Notes under the pieces: model-generated
What the model was told of the DNA's origin: nothing
Databases searched by the model: none
The model's input: the letters and a program-made list of their open reading frames with translations, nothing else
Shown here: one piece after another, positions 26,116 through 34,999 of the stretch
Layout of the letters: every line of letters starts with the position of its first letter
How positions within the stretch are numbered: the first letter of the stretch is position 1
Assembly (NCBI RefSeq): GCF_016907695.1
Contig: NZ_JAFBCK010000001.1
Coordinates: 6,374,001 to 6,438,000 of the forward strand
Direction: 5' to 3'
From: Actinokineospora baliensis
GTDB taxonomy: Bacteria > Actinomycetota > Actinomycetes > Mycobacteriales > Pseudonocardiaceae
DNA: 64,000 nt
Made by a program: the position numbers and the translations under genes

Positions 26116-29100
26116 CGCTTGTTCCCTTCCTCGTGGGCCACCACGGCGGCGACCTCGCGGACCGTCTGGTTCTCGAACAGCGCGCGCGGCGCCACGCGGG
26201 CGCCGAACCGCTCGAGCAGGGCGTGGCAGACCCGGGGCACCAGCAGCGAGTGGCCACCCAGTTCGAAGAAGTTGTCGTCGGGGCCGATGCGCGGGGTACC
26301 CAGCAGGTGCCGCCAGATGTCGGCGACCGCCGCCTGGGCCCGAGTGAGCGGGCCACCAGCCGCTCCCGCCTCGTCCGGCGCGGGCAGCCGCGAGCGGTCG
26401 ACCTTGCCCCGGCTGGTCATCGGCAACTCCGGCAACAGCATCACGTGCGCGGGCTGCAGGGCCGATGGGAGCGTGGCCCGCAGGTGTGCCCGGATCGCGG
26501 CCGCCCCGGTCCCGCCGCCCGGTGGTACCTCGTCGGCCGGTACGACGTAGGCCGCCAAGCGCACGTCGTCGTCTCGATCGACCGGGACGACCAGCGCCGC
26601 TCGCGGTGTGGGGTGGAACGCCATCAGTGCCGCCTCGACCTCGGCCGGTTCGATGCGGTGCCCGCGCACCTTCACCTGGTGGTCGGCCCGGCCGAGGAAC
26701 TCCAGCGCACCGTCCTGCCCGCGCCGGGCCAGGTCGCCGGAGCGGTACAGCCGCGCGCCCGGCGCGTCGGCGAACGGGTCGGGCAGGAAGCGCCGCGCGG
26801 TGGCCGCGGGTCGGCCGAGGTAGCCCCAGGACACCCCCGCGCCGCCGACGAAGATCTCGCCGACCGCCCCGACCGGCACCGGCCGCATCGCGTGGTCGAG
26901 CAGGTAGACCCGGACGTTGGACAACGGGGCCCCGACCGGCGGGTGCTCCGGCCAACCGGTGACGTCTCCGGTCAACCGGGCGGCGGTGACCAAGTGGGTC
27001 TCGGTGAGCCCGTAGCCGTTGGTCAGCGACAACCCGGGCAGCTGCTCCAACCACTTCTTGGTGGTGGCGGTCAGGCGCAGCCGGTCGCCGCCGGTCGTGA
27101 TCTCGCGCAGCGGTGGCTGCTCGTCGAGCGGCACCGCCGAAAGCGCGAGGACGTCGAGCACCATCGGCGGGCAGAACAGCATCCGGCGCACCCCGGCCGA
27201 GCGCAGCAGCGTGAGCAACTCGTCCGGGTCAGTGCGCTGCACGTCGTCGACCAGCACCGCGGTCTCGCCCGCGACAAGGGTGCCGAACAGCTCCTTGAAC
27301 GAGGGGTCGAAGCTGAGCGCGGCGAACTGCCAGGTCGGTCCTGGAGCGGCCGACCAGCGGACCTGCCAGGCGATCAAGTTGAGCAGCGGCCGGTGCGGCA
27401 TCGCGACGCCCTTGGGCGCGCCGGTCGAGCCGGAGGTGTAGACCACGTACGCGAGGTCGTTCTCGGTCGCGTGTGGACCTGGGTTGTGCGCGGGCGCGGC
27501 AGCCAGCTCGTCGGCGATGTCCTCGACGACAACTGTTCTCGGTCGCTCAGCGGGTAGCCGGTTGAGCACGTTCGACTTGGTGAGCACCAGGTTCGCGCCC
27601 GCGTCGCCCAGGTAGTACGCGATCCGGGCGGCGGGCTGGCCCGGGTCGACGGGCAGGTACGCCGCGCCCGCCTTGAAGACCGCCAGCACGGCGACCACCA
27701 TGTCCGCCTCGCGCGGCAGGCACAGCGCGACGAGCGATCCGACCCCGATGCCCTGACCGCGCAGGTGGTGCGCGAGCCGGTTGGCGCGGGCGTTGAGCTC
27801 GGCGTAGCTGAAGGACCGCTGGCCCGCCACGAGCGCGGTGGCCCCGGGGGTGCGCGCGACCTGGTCCTCGAACCAGGCGGCGACGGTGGGGTGCGGTGGC
27901 AGCGGTGCGTCCGTGCGGTTGGCCGCGTGGATCTGCTCGTCCCACTCGCCCGCGAAGAAGATCTGCACCGAGCTCAGCGGCCGACCTGGGTGCTCGGCCG
28001 CGGCGAACAGGAAGTTCAGGTAGTGGTCGGCGAAGCGGGTGATGGTGGCGCGGTCGAACAGATCGGTCGCGTAGCCGAAGGTGCCGGACACCGCGCCGGA
28101 TGGCAGGAGTTCCCAACGCAGCGCCAGGTCCACCAACTGCCGGTCGGTGCCGAGCGCGAACCGGGTGGCCTCCACCCCGGCCAGGCGCAGCGGGTCGACC
28201 TCGTCGCACAACTCGAACCACGCCTGGAACACGGGGTGCTTGCTCAGGTCCCGCGGGGCGCGCAGGTGCGCGACGACCTGGTCGAACGGGACGGCCGCCG
28301 CGGCGGCGGCGGCGACCTCGGCGCGGACCGCTTCGACCAGGCGGTGCAGCGGCGGGTCACCGGTGATCTCGGTGCGGATGGCCACCGGGTTGTCCAGCGG
28401 GCCGATCGCCCGCTGGCCGCCCAGCAGCGGGCGGTCACCAGCGGGAACCCCCACGACCACGTCCGTCGTCGCGCAGTACCGGGCCAGCAGCGCCTGGTAG
28501 CACGCCAACCCGACCTCGAACAGGGACGCGCCCTGCCCGCGGGCGAGCCCGTCGAGCCGGGCGACGACCTCGGGGGCGATCTCGAACCCGACCTCGCCCG
28601 CACGCAACCCGCGCGTGGGCGAGCGGGGTCGGTCGAAGGGGAGCGCGAGGTGGTCCGGGGAACCGTCGAGCCGGTCGCGCCAGTACGCCAGCGCGGCGGG
28701 ATCGGGTTCGGCCGCCTCCCCCGCCGCGATGTCGGCGAACCGCAGAACCTTCCCGGCGGGCTCCCGGCCTGCCGCGTACTCGGCATAGCTCTGGGACAGC
28801 TCGCGGTGCAGGGCCGCCCGGGACCCGGTGTCCCACGCGATGTGGTGGACGACCACCGCCAACAGGTCCCTGCGGTCGTCCACGCGCACCAACAGCGCAC
28901 GCAGGACCGGGCCACCGAGCGCGGGGGTGACCTGTCGCTCGGCGAAGTCGACCACCAGCGCCCTGGCCCGCGCGACGGGGTCCGGATCAGCGCGCAGGTC
29001 CACCACGACGAGCCGGAACGACCCGGCGGGTTCGACGGACCTGGTGGGTTCGCCGTCCTCGACCACGACCCAGGTGCGCAGAACATCGTGGCGGTCCACG

Positions 29101-29255
29101 ACGTCGCGGAGCGCGCGTTCGAGCACCTGGGCGTCCACCTCGGCCGGGATGTCGTAGCACAGCGCCGACGCGTGCGCGGCGGGGTCGGCGACCACCTGCT
29201 GCACCGCCCACGCCCGCAGTTGGCCGCGGGTCAGCGGCTCCTGGGCCACGGCCAT
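26094..29255 (-). CDS. NRPS, C-A-T
   Basis: About 1053 residues. The C domain spans residues of about 1-430 with HHIAWDTGS (HHxxxD kept, Gly replaced by Thr). The A domain covers about 450-960 (A3 YTSGSTGAPKG, A5 NGYGLTETH, A7 LYRSGD, A10 RGKVDRSRL). The carrier has its serine in LGGHSLL near residue 1010. The A4 region reads LSFDPSFKELFGTL, so Lys replaces the usual Trp; by-eye specificity positions D-P-K-F-T-G-G-L-V match no code I know, pointing to an unusual substrate. Its ATG lies two bases after the stop of the PLP-enzyme gene. Confidence 0.92.
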   Translation of the reverse strand: MAVAQEPLTRGQLRAWAVQQVVADPAAHASALCYDIPAEVDAQVLERALRDVVDRHDVLRTWVVVEDGEPTRSVEPAGSFRLVVVDLRADPDPVARARALVVDFAERQVTPALGGPVLRALLVRVDDRRDLLAVVVHHIAWDTGSRAALHRELSQSYAEYAAGREPAGKVLRFADIAAGEAAEPDPAALAYWRDRLDGSPDHLALPFDRPRSPTRGLRAGEVGFEIAPEVVARLDGLARGQGASLFEVGLACYQALLARYCATTDVVVGVPAGDRPLLGGQRAIGPLDNPVAIRTEITGDPPLHRLVEAVRAEVAAAAAAAVPFDQVVAHLRAPRDLSKHPVFQAWFELCDEVDPLRLAGVEATRFALGTDRQLVDLALRWELLPSGAVSGTFGYATDLFDRATITRFADHYLNFLFAAAEHPGRPLSSVQIFFAGEWDEQIHAANRTDAPLPPHPTVAAWFEDQVARTPGATALVAGQRSFSYAELNARANRLAHHLRGQGIGVGSLVALCLPREADMVVAVLAVFKAGAAYLPVDPGQPAARIAYYLGDAGANLVLTKSNVLNRLPAERPRTVVVEDIADELAAAPAHNPGPHATENDLAYVVYTSGSTGAPKGVAMPHRPLLNLIAWQVRWSAAPGPTWQFAALSFDPSFKELFGTLVAGETAVLVDDVQRTDPDELLTLLRSAGVRRMLFCPPMVLDVLALSAVPLDEQPPLREITTGGDRLRLTATTKKWLEQLPGLSLTNGYGLTETHLVTAARLTGDVTGWPEHPPVGAPLSNVRVYLLDHAMRPVPVGAVGEIFVGGAGVSWGYLGRPAATARRFLPDPFADAPGARLYRSGDLARRGQDGALEFLGRADHQVKVRGHRIEPAEVEAALMAFHPTPRAALVVPVDRDDDVRLAAYVVPADEVPPGGGTGAAAIRAHLRATLPSALQPAHVMLLPELPMTSRGKVDRSRLPAPDEAGAAGGPLTRAQAAVADIWRHLLGTPRIGPDDNFFELGGHSLLVPRVCHALLERFGARVAPRALFENQTVREVAAVVAHEEGNKRWRDASV

Positions 29256-29257
29256 CG

Positions 29258-30658
29258 TCAGCTGCCCGCGACGTCGTGCAGCACCTGGGCGAGGTCGTCA
29301 GCGCCACCCACGGCGGTCTCGGCGCCCAGCGGCAACGACGGTAGGGACTGCTCGGAGTAGGAGCCCGTACCGTGCACGACGATCTCCGCGTCCGGTGGCA
29401 GCAGGTCGCGCTCGATGGCGTTGAACACCCCGGTCAGCACCATGACCAGCGACCACTCGTGCAGGTCAGCGGGGTCCGCAGGGATGTCGACGGCCAGCGG
29501 GGTGACCAGGTCCCGGATCCGCTGGTAGTGCCGCAAGCACTCCAGTTTGGACACCACGACGCCACCGCCGCCCCGGCTGTGGATGATCCGGTCGGTCGTC
29601 GGGATGGTCGGCGGGTTCGAGGTGTAGAAGGTGGTGTCCAGCACCTCCCGCGGGTCGACGGTGACCGCGGGGAACAGCGGGTCGCCGTCCTGGGTCCACA
29701 CCCCGTGCGCCTGGTCGTACCGGTACTCGGGCGCCAGCGCGGCATCCGTGCCGCCCCGCGCCTGGCTGAGGATCATTTCCGGTGTCGCCAGGTGCTGGAC
29801 CAGGAAGAACCCCGGGCGAAGCGCCAACGGCGCCACACCGGGCACACCGCCCGCCTCCAGGGTGTCCAGGCCCGCTTCGTACCCGAGCAGGCCCCACGCG
29901 CCGGAGACCGCGTGCGCGTGCACCCGGGGCCGCCCGCTACCGCCGGGCAGGAACTCGGCCTCCACGAACGCGCGCGCCGAGTCGGCGATCCGGTAGTTGT
30001 CCAGCCCGAGGGTGTACCACAGCTGCCACCCCCGCGCGGCGAGGTCCGCACCGTGCCGGGTGGCCACCTCCCTGGCCAGGTCCTTGACCCCGACCGGCAC
30101 GTCGACGTCGGCGAGGGTCACCGGGTTGAGCCGAGCCAGCGCCGGGTCCGCCGACAGCGCTCCGGAGCGGAGCTTGCCCCTGGACTGGGCCGGGGTGACC
30201 GTGACGACCCGCAACTGGTCGCGGTCGACCAGGCCCGCCGCGATGGCCCTGCCGACCGCGTCGCGCAGCGCGGTGCCCTTGTTGCCCGAGGTCGGGGTGA
30301 GCAGCATGATCCGCTCGCCGGTGCGCCGGACGTGCGCGGCGGCGCGCAGCACGATGCCGAGCGAACCGAACGTCTTGGTAGTGCGGGTGCGCGGGTTGCG
30401 CATCAGGTTCAGCAGGACGAGCTGCCTGCCGCCGTGGTCACCCAGGTCGTGCAGCGACACCTCCGAGGCGGACAGGAACTCGACCAGGTCGTCGTCGAGC
30501 GCAGGCAGCTCCATGGCGCCGAGGACGTCGCCGAAGCCGAGGTCCGTGCCGTCGGTGTGGAGCAGGCGCGCGCCCGCGGTCAGGCCCGCGTAGTACCGGG
30601 TGAGCACGTTGGGGACGAGCTGGTCGACCTTGCCCGCCCAGGTGTGCGATAGCGTCAT
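29258..30658 (-). CDS. Fold-type-II PLP-dependent enzyme of unknown reaction
   Basis: About 466 residues. The cofactor site is visible: the lysine in TRTTKTFGSLGIVL and the phosphate-binding loop TPTSGNKGTALRDAV, as in threonine and cysteine synthases. Beyond that it is unlike housekeeping threonine synthase, with long insertions, and resembles the DUF6002 family seen in actinomycete clusters. A beta-replacement or beta,gamma-elimination on an activated serine, threonine or homoserine derivative is the most likely chemistry, for instance to give a diamino acid. It lies between two NRPS genes in one operon. ATG 30658 with GAGGGGA eight bases upstream is preferred over ATG 30706. Confidence 0.7.
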   Translation of the reverse strand: MTLSHTWAGKVDQLVPNVLTRYYAGLTAGARLLHTDGTDLGFGDVLGAMELPALDDDLVEFLSASEVSLHDLGDHGGRQLVLLNLMRNPRTRTTKTFGSLGIVLRAAAHVRRTGERIMLLTPTSGNKGTALRDAVGRAIAAGLVDRDQLRVVTVTPAQSRGKLRSGALSADPALARLNPVTLADVDVPVGVKDLAREVATRHGADLAARGWQLWYTLGLDNYRIADSARAFVEAEFLPGGSGRPRVHAHAVSGAWGLLGYEAGLDTLEAGGVPGVAPLALRPGFFLVQHLATPEMILSQARGGTDAALAPEYRYDQAHGVWTQDGDPLFPAVTVDPREVLDTTFYTSNPPTIPTTDRIIHSRGGGGVVVSKLECLRHYQRIRDLVTPLAVDIPADPADLHEWSLVMVLTGVFNAIERDLLPPDAEIVVHGTGSYSEQSLPSLPLGAETAVGGADDLAQVLHDVAGS

Positions 30659-30680
30659 GAGACTGGGTTCCCCTCGCGAT

Positions 30681-33600
30681 TCAACTCGTCGGTCCGTTGT
30701 CGGCATGTCGGGCCGAGGTCAGCGCCCCGGCGATCTCGTTGGGGCTCATGGCGGAGATCTCGGCGATGACGCGATCTCGAACCCAGCCCGCCATCCTGGC
30801 CGCGGTGCGGTGCTCGAAGACCTCGCGCAGCGTCGCGTCGACCGCGAACGTCGAGCTCAGCCGGTTCGCCAGGCGCAACGCCGTGATCGAGTGGCCGCCG
30901 CGGCCGAAGAAGTCGTCGTCGACGCCGATCCCCGGAATCTCCAGCACCTCCGCGAGCAGACCGGCGACGGCGTGCTCCAGGTCGTCGCCGGGGGCGCGCG
31001 AGCGCGGCGGCTCGGGCGCGGGCAACCGAGTCCGGTCGAGCTTGCCGTTGCTGGTCAGCGGCAGCGCGGCGAGCATGACGAACTCCGAGGGCACGAAGTA
31101 CTCCGGCAACGCGGCACGCACGTGTGCGCGCAGGTCCGCGGCCGTCGGCTCCTGCGCGTGCGCGACGACGTAGGCGGTCAGCACCCGCCGGGCGACCGGC
31201 TCAACGACCACCTGGGCCACCGCCGGGTGGCGCAGCAGCACGGCCTCCACCTCGGCGGGCTCGATCCGGTACCCGCTGATCTTGACCTGCCGGTCCACCC
31301 GCCCGACGAAGGCGAGCGTCCCGTCGGGACGCCGGTAGACGAGGTCGCCGGAGCGGTACAGCCGGGCGCCCGGCTCCGCGGCGAACGGGTCGGGCAGGAA
31401 CCGGTCCGCCGTCGACCGGGGGTTGCGGTGGTAGCCGCGGGCGACACCGGGCCCGCCGATCACCAACTCCCCCACGACGCCGCGGGGAACCAGGCGCAGC
31501 CACCGGTCGACCACGTAGCAGCGTGCTCCCGCGATGGGCAGGCCGATCGAGTTGTCTGTCCACGGTGGACCGATCGGACCGGTCGCGGTCACCACGACGC
31601 TCGTCTCCGTCGGGCCGTAGAAGTTGACGACCGGCACACCGGGGTCGTCGGTCGGACGGGGCCGGAACGCGTCGCCGCCGGTGAACAGGGACCGCAGCGA
31701 TCCGCTCGCGCCGAGTGGTTCGCGGATCAGCGCCTCGCCCAGCGGGGTCGGGACGAACGCCGTCGTGATCTCCCGCTCGGCGAACAACCGGACCAGGCGG
31801 GGCGGGTCACGCAGCACCTCGGCGTCGACCACGTCCAGTCGGGCGCCCGCGAGCAGCGTCGGCCACACGTCCCAGGCGGTCGCGTCAAAGGCGTGCGACG
31901 CGATCTGGGCGACGCGGTCGCCCGGCGCGATCTCGAACCGGTGTTGGTGCCAGCGGACCACGTTGGCCACCATCCGGTGGGTGACCACGACGCCCTTCGG
32001 CGTGCCGGTCGACCCCGAGGTGTAGACGACGTAGAGGGCGTCGTCGAGCGCGGGGCGCGCGAACTCGGCGTGGTCAGCGGCTGGTACCGCGGCGACGTCG
32101 ACTCGGATCGCTCCCCCCGGCGAGAGTTCCCGGTGGGTGACCGCGGCCACCGCGCCGCTGTCGCGCAGCACCTCCGCCAACCGTGCGTCCGGGGCCGTCG
32201 GCTCCACCGGCAGGTAGGCGGCACCCGCCAACGCCGCGGCCAGCATGGCCACGATGGCGGACCGGTCGCGGGGCAGGCAGACCACGACCACGTGCTCCGG
32301 CCCCGCCCCGTGCTCGCGCAACACCCGTGCCAGACGCCGGGCCTCGGCCAGCAGTTCGCCGTAGGTCAGCTGACCGCGCGAGTCCGTGAGCGCCAGGGCG
32401 GCAGGCGTGTGCTCGGCCTGCTGGGTGAACCACTCCCCCATGGTGCGGCCGGTGTCCGGGCCCTCGGTCCGCGGTGCCACGGCCGCGGCCAGTTCGCGGT
32501 CCCACTGGGCGGCAGGCAGCACGCGCGCGGTGGACAGCGGCCTTGTCGGATCGGCGGCGACGGCGGCGAGCAACTCCTGGTAGCAGTCGACGAACCGTTC
32601 CATCGTGGACCGGTCGAACAACTCCGTCGCGTAGACGAGCTTGCCGATCAGCGAACCGCCCCGGTGGACCACGTGCAGTTCGACGTCGAAGTGGGTGCTG
32701 GTCTCGCGGTGGTCGCGCAACCTGCACCGCACCCCGGGGAGAACCAACCTGGTTCGCTCACCGGCGGGCTCGTCGGCGAAGTCGAACCAGTTCTGGAACA
32801 GCGGGGTGTGGGTGGTGTCCCGCGCGGGCGCCACCGCCGCGACGACCTGGTCGAACGGCGTCTCCTGGTACTCGATGGCGTCCAGCAGGTCGCCGCGGAC
32901 CCGCTCGAGCAGGTCGGTGAACCGCGGATCGCCGGACAGGTCCGCGCGCAGGACACCGGTGTTGACGAACAACCCGATGGTGTTCTCGGCGTCGACGTCG
33001 ACGCGGCCGGAGAACGGGAAGCCGGTGGCGATGTCGGTGCTGCCGCTGTAGCAGCCCAACAGGTACTGGTAGGCGGCGAGGGTGACGGCGAACAAGGTGG
33101 TCCGGCTGTCACGGGCGATCGAGCGGAGCCCGTCGGCGACCTCGTCGGTCACGGTGAACGCCACCTCATCGCCGGCCAGGGTCCGGACCTTCGGGCGGGG
33201 CCGGTCAGTGGGGAACTCCAGCACCGGCGGTACACCGGTCAGCCGGTCGCGCCAGTGGGCCAGGCCCTCGGCGCCGGATCGACCCCACTCGTCGTGTTGC
33301 CGGACGGCGAACTCGGCGTACCGCGGCGCGGGCGGTGCGAGCGGTGTCCGCCCGGCGGCGAAAGCCCGGTAGGCGTACGACAGGTCGTCTTCGAAGACGC
33401 GGCGGGACAACCCGTCGAAGACGACGTGGTGCACGTCGAACTGCAGGATGCTCCGGTCGGTGCCGAACTTGATCAGGGTGGCACGCACCAGCGGACCAGC
33501 CGACAGGTCGAACCCGCGCTCGGCGTACTCGGTCGCGATCGCCGCCGCCCGCCCCTCGGGGTCGGCGGCGCCACGCACGTCGAGAACCCCGACCACGAGG

Positions 33601-33833
33601 CGGTCAACCGGGTCGATGACGATCTCCGGATCGCCGTCGACCACCGCGATGTGCGAGCGGAGGACCTCGTGGCGGTCGGCGACGTGTGCGAACGCCCGCC
33701 ACAGCGCGGTCTCGTCGACCGACCCGGTGAGGTCGTAGGACAGCGCCATGGTGTATACGGCGCGGGCCGAGCTGTCAGCGACCTGGTCCAGCAGCCACAG
33801 TCGTCGTTGCGCGAACGAGAGGGGCACCGCCAT
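30681..33833 (-). CDS. NRPS, C-A-T
   Basis: About 1050 residues. C domain (residues about 1-430) with LSFAQRRLWLLDQV and an intact HHVVFDGLS; A domain (about 450-950) with YTSGSTGTPKG, NFYGPTETSV, LYRSGD and NGKLDRTRL; carrier domain with serine in RGGHSIT near residue 985. A4 is AFDATAWDVW; by-eye specificity positions D-A-W-V-F-G-F-V-V suggest a hydrophobic pocket but no secure prediction. ATG 33833 has GGGAG upstream and lies inside the end of the small SxtJ-like gene, so the two are coupled. Confidence 0.92.
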   Translation of the reverse strand: MAVPLSFAQRRLWLLDQVADSSARAVYTMALSYDLTGSVDETALWRAFAHVADRHEVLRSHIAVVDGDPEIVIDPVDRLVVGVLDVRGAADPEGRAAAIATEYAERGFDLSAGPLVRATLIKFGTDRSILQFDVHHVVFDGLSRRVFEDDLSYAYRAFAAGRTPLAPPAPRYAEFAVRQHDEWGRSGAEGLAHWRDRLTGVPPVLEFPTDRPRPKVRTLAGDEVAFTVTDEVADGLRSIARDSRTTLFAVTLAAYQYLLGCYSGSTDIATGFPFSGRVDVDAENTIGLFVNTGVLRADLSGDPRFTDLLERVRGDLLDAIEYQETPFDQVVAAVAPARDTTHTPLFQNWFDFADEPAGERTRLVLPGVRCRLRDHRETSTHFDVELHVVHRGGSLIGKLVYATELFDRSTMERFVDCYQELLAAVAADPTRPLSTARVLPAAQWDRELAAAVAPRTEGPDTGRTMGEWFTQQAEHTPAALALTDSRGQLTYGELLAEARRLARVLREHGAGPEHVVVVCLPRDRSAIVAMLAAALAGAAYLPVEPTAPDARLAEVLRDSGAVAAVTHRELSPGGAIRVDVAAVPAADHAEFARPALDDALYVVYTSGSTGTPKGVVVTHRMVANVVRWHQHRFEIAPGDRVAQIASHAFDATAWDVWPTLLAGARLDVVDAEVLRDPPRLVRLFAEREITTAFVPTPLGEALIREPLGASGSLRSLFTGGDAFRPRPTDDPGVPVVNFYGPTETSVVVTATGPIGPPWTDNSIGLPIAGARCYVVDRWLRLVPRGVVGELVIGGPGVARGYHRNPRSTADRFLPDPFAAEPGARLYRSGDLVYRRPDGTLAFVGRVDRQVKISGYRIEPAEVEAVLLRHPAVAQVVVEPVARRVLTAYVVAHAQEPTAADLRAHVRAALPEYFVPSEFVMLAALPLTSNGKLDRTRLPAPEPPRSRAPGDDLEHAVAGLLAEVLEIPGIGVDDDFFGRGGHSITALRLANRLSSTFAVDATLREVFEHRTAARMAGWVRDRVIAEISAMSPNEIAGALTSARHADNGPTS

Positions 33834-33984
33834 CCGATTCTCCCAACCAGGTCCAGTAGGTGTCCGCCCGGCGGTCCGGGCGGCGGTGCAACGGGTCCGA
33901 CAGCAGCCTGCCGACCACGCCGATCGGGGTGACCACGACGAAGTAGACGAACGCGAGCAGCACCCAGCGCGCCAGGTCCTTCAC
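33775..33984 (-). CDS. Small SxtJ-like membrane protein
   Basis: 69 residues from GTG 33984, which has GGAGG four to five bases upstream. One membrane segment, WVLLAFVYFVVVTPIGVVGRLL, is followed by DPLHRRPDRRADTYWTWLGE. This resembles the C-terminal half of SxtJ, a short membrane protein of unknown role found with carbamoyltransferases and SGNH proteins in many clusters. The last 59 bases overlap the next NRPS gene in another frame, and the tail after the TYW block is low in information, so the functional part may be the first 50 residues. Confidence 0.65.
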   Translation of the reverse strand: MKDLARWVLLAFVYFVVVTPIGVVGRLLSDPLHRRPDRRADTYWTWLGESDGGAPLVRATTTVAAGPGR

Positions 33985-34008
33985 CCTGCCTCCAGCCAGT
34001 CGAAACGG

Positions 34009-34995
34009 TCAGGACAGTCCGATGTGCTCTGCCAGCAGATCGGCGAACACGGCGTACCCGTTGTCGGTGAGGTGCGCCCGGTCGACGAAGAGCCAGTCGT
34101 CGCGGCCCACAGCGGCGGCCAGCACCGGGTTCATGTCGAGGAAGCCCACGCCGACCCGCGCGCAGCCGACCCTCAGCAGGTCCGCGTACGCCCGACCGAC
34201 CTCGACCGGGATGAGGTCGCTGTACTGCTGCCCGAAGCTGTAGACCTGGTCCAGTTCGGTGAACAGCACCCGTTCCTGGGGAGCGGGCGCCTCCCTGACC
34301 CAGGGCGCGAACGGTTGCAGGACGAAGGACAACCTGGCGCCGAGCCCGTCGGCGAGCAGCCGCCAGGTCCGCAGGTGCCGGATGGTCAGATCGGCGGCCT
34401 CACCAAGCCTGGTTTGCAGATCCCGCGGGGGTTCGGTGCTCTTGCCCGCCCCGCGCTTGCGCTTGCCGAGCTCGTTGAGCTTCTCGAAGTACTGCGCGCA
34501 GAGGAAGAAGGCCCCGTGGTCACCGCGCATGGACTCCGGCTGACGGGCCAGCACGAGGTTGTTCAACCCGGACACGAGGACGATCTCGTCGACTGCGGGC
34601 AGCAGGTGGTGGTAGAGCGTGAACAGCAGCAACTCCTGGACGGAGTTGTGGCTGCGGCCGCCGAAGGCCACCCACGGCGCGGTGCCCCGGCTCCGCGACC
34701 ACAGCCTCGACGCGGGAGCCGCCGCGTCGGAGGTGGCCCCCACGCCGAAGGCCACCGAGTTCCCGGCGAGGACCCGGACCGGACCGTCGCCGGGCAGGTC
34801 GGCGGGCGACGCGGTCCGATCACCGCGACGGGAGTACCGGAACCCGACCCGATCGGTGGTGACCACATCAGACCGGTGGTCGGCTGGCTGGAAGTACATC
34901 AGGTACGGCAACCAGCGCAGGTCACCGTCGATGTAGAGCTTCTCGGTGTACTCCGCCATCTGCGGCGTCAACCGCGCGCGTTGGGACAGGGCCAC
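34009..34995 (-). CDS. SGNH-hydrolase-like protein (inducer-of-phenazine type)
   Basis: About 328 residues. Fold landmarks: VRVLAGNSVAFGVGATSD (block I, Ser), GLNNLVLARQPES (block III) and DRAHLTDNGY (block V, Asp and His), so the SGNH residues appear to be kept. The N-terminus TEKLYIDGDLRWLPYLMYFQ is typical of a group annotated as inducer of phenazine A in actinomycete clusters, whose biochemistry is unclear; acyl or carbamoyl ester hydrolysis or transfer is plausible. It lies four bases after the A-T NRPS stop and before the SxtJ-like gene. GTG 34995 chosen; ATG 34959 is the alternative. Confidence 0.75.
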   Translation of the reverse strand: MALSQRARLTPQMAEYTEKLYIDGDLRWLPYLMYFQPADHRSDVVTTDRVGFRYSRRGDRTASPADLPGDGPVRVLAGNSVAFGVGATSDAAAPASRLWSRSRGTAPWVAFGGRSHNSVQELLLFTLYHHLLPAVDEIVLVSGLNNLVLARQPESMRGDHGAFFLCAQYFEKLNELGKRKRGAGKSTEPPRDLQTRLGEAADLTIRHLRTWRLLADGLGARLSFVLQPFAPWVREAPAPQERVLFTELDQVYSFGQQYSDLIPVEVGRAYADLLRVGCARVGVGFLDMNPVLAAAVGRDDWLFVDRAHLTDNGYAVFADLLAEHIGLS

Positions 34996-34999
34996 GGCG

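Noticed and set aside
30600..33932. 1110-residue plus-strand open frame over an NRPS gene
   Set aside because: Shadow frame; the minus strand encodes complete C-A-T domains with all core motifs.
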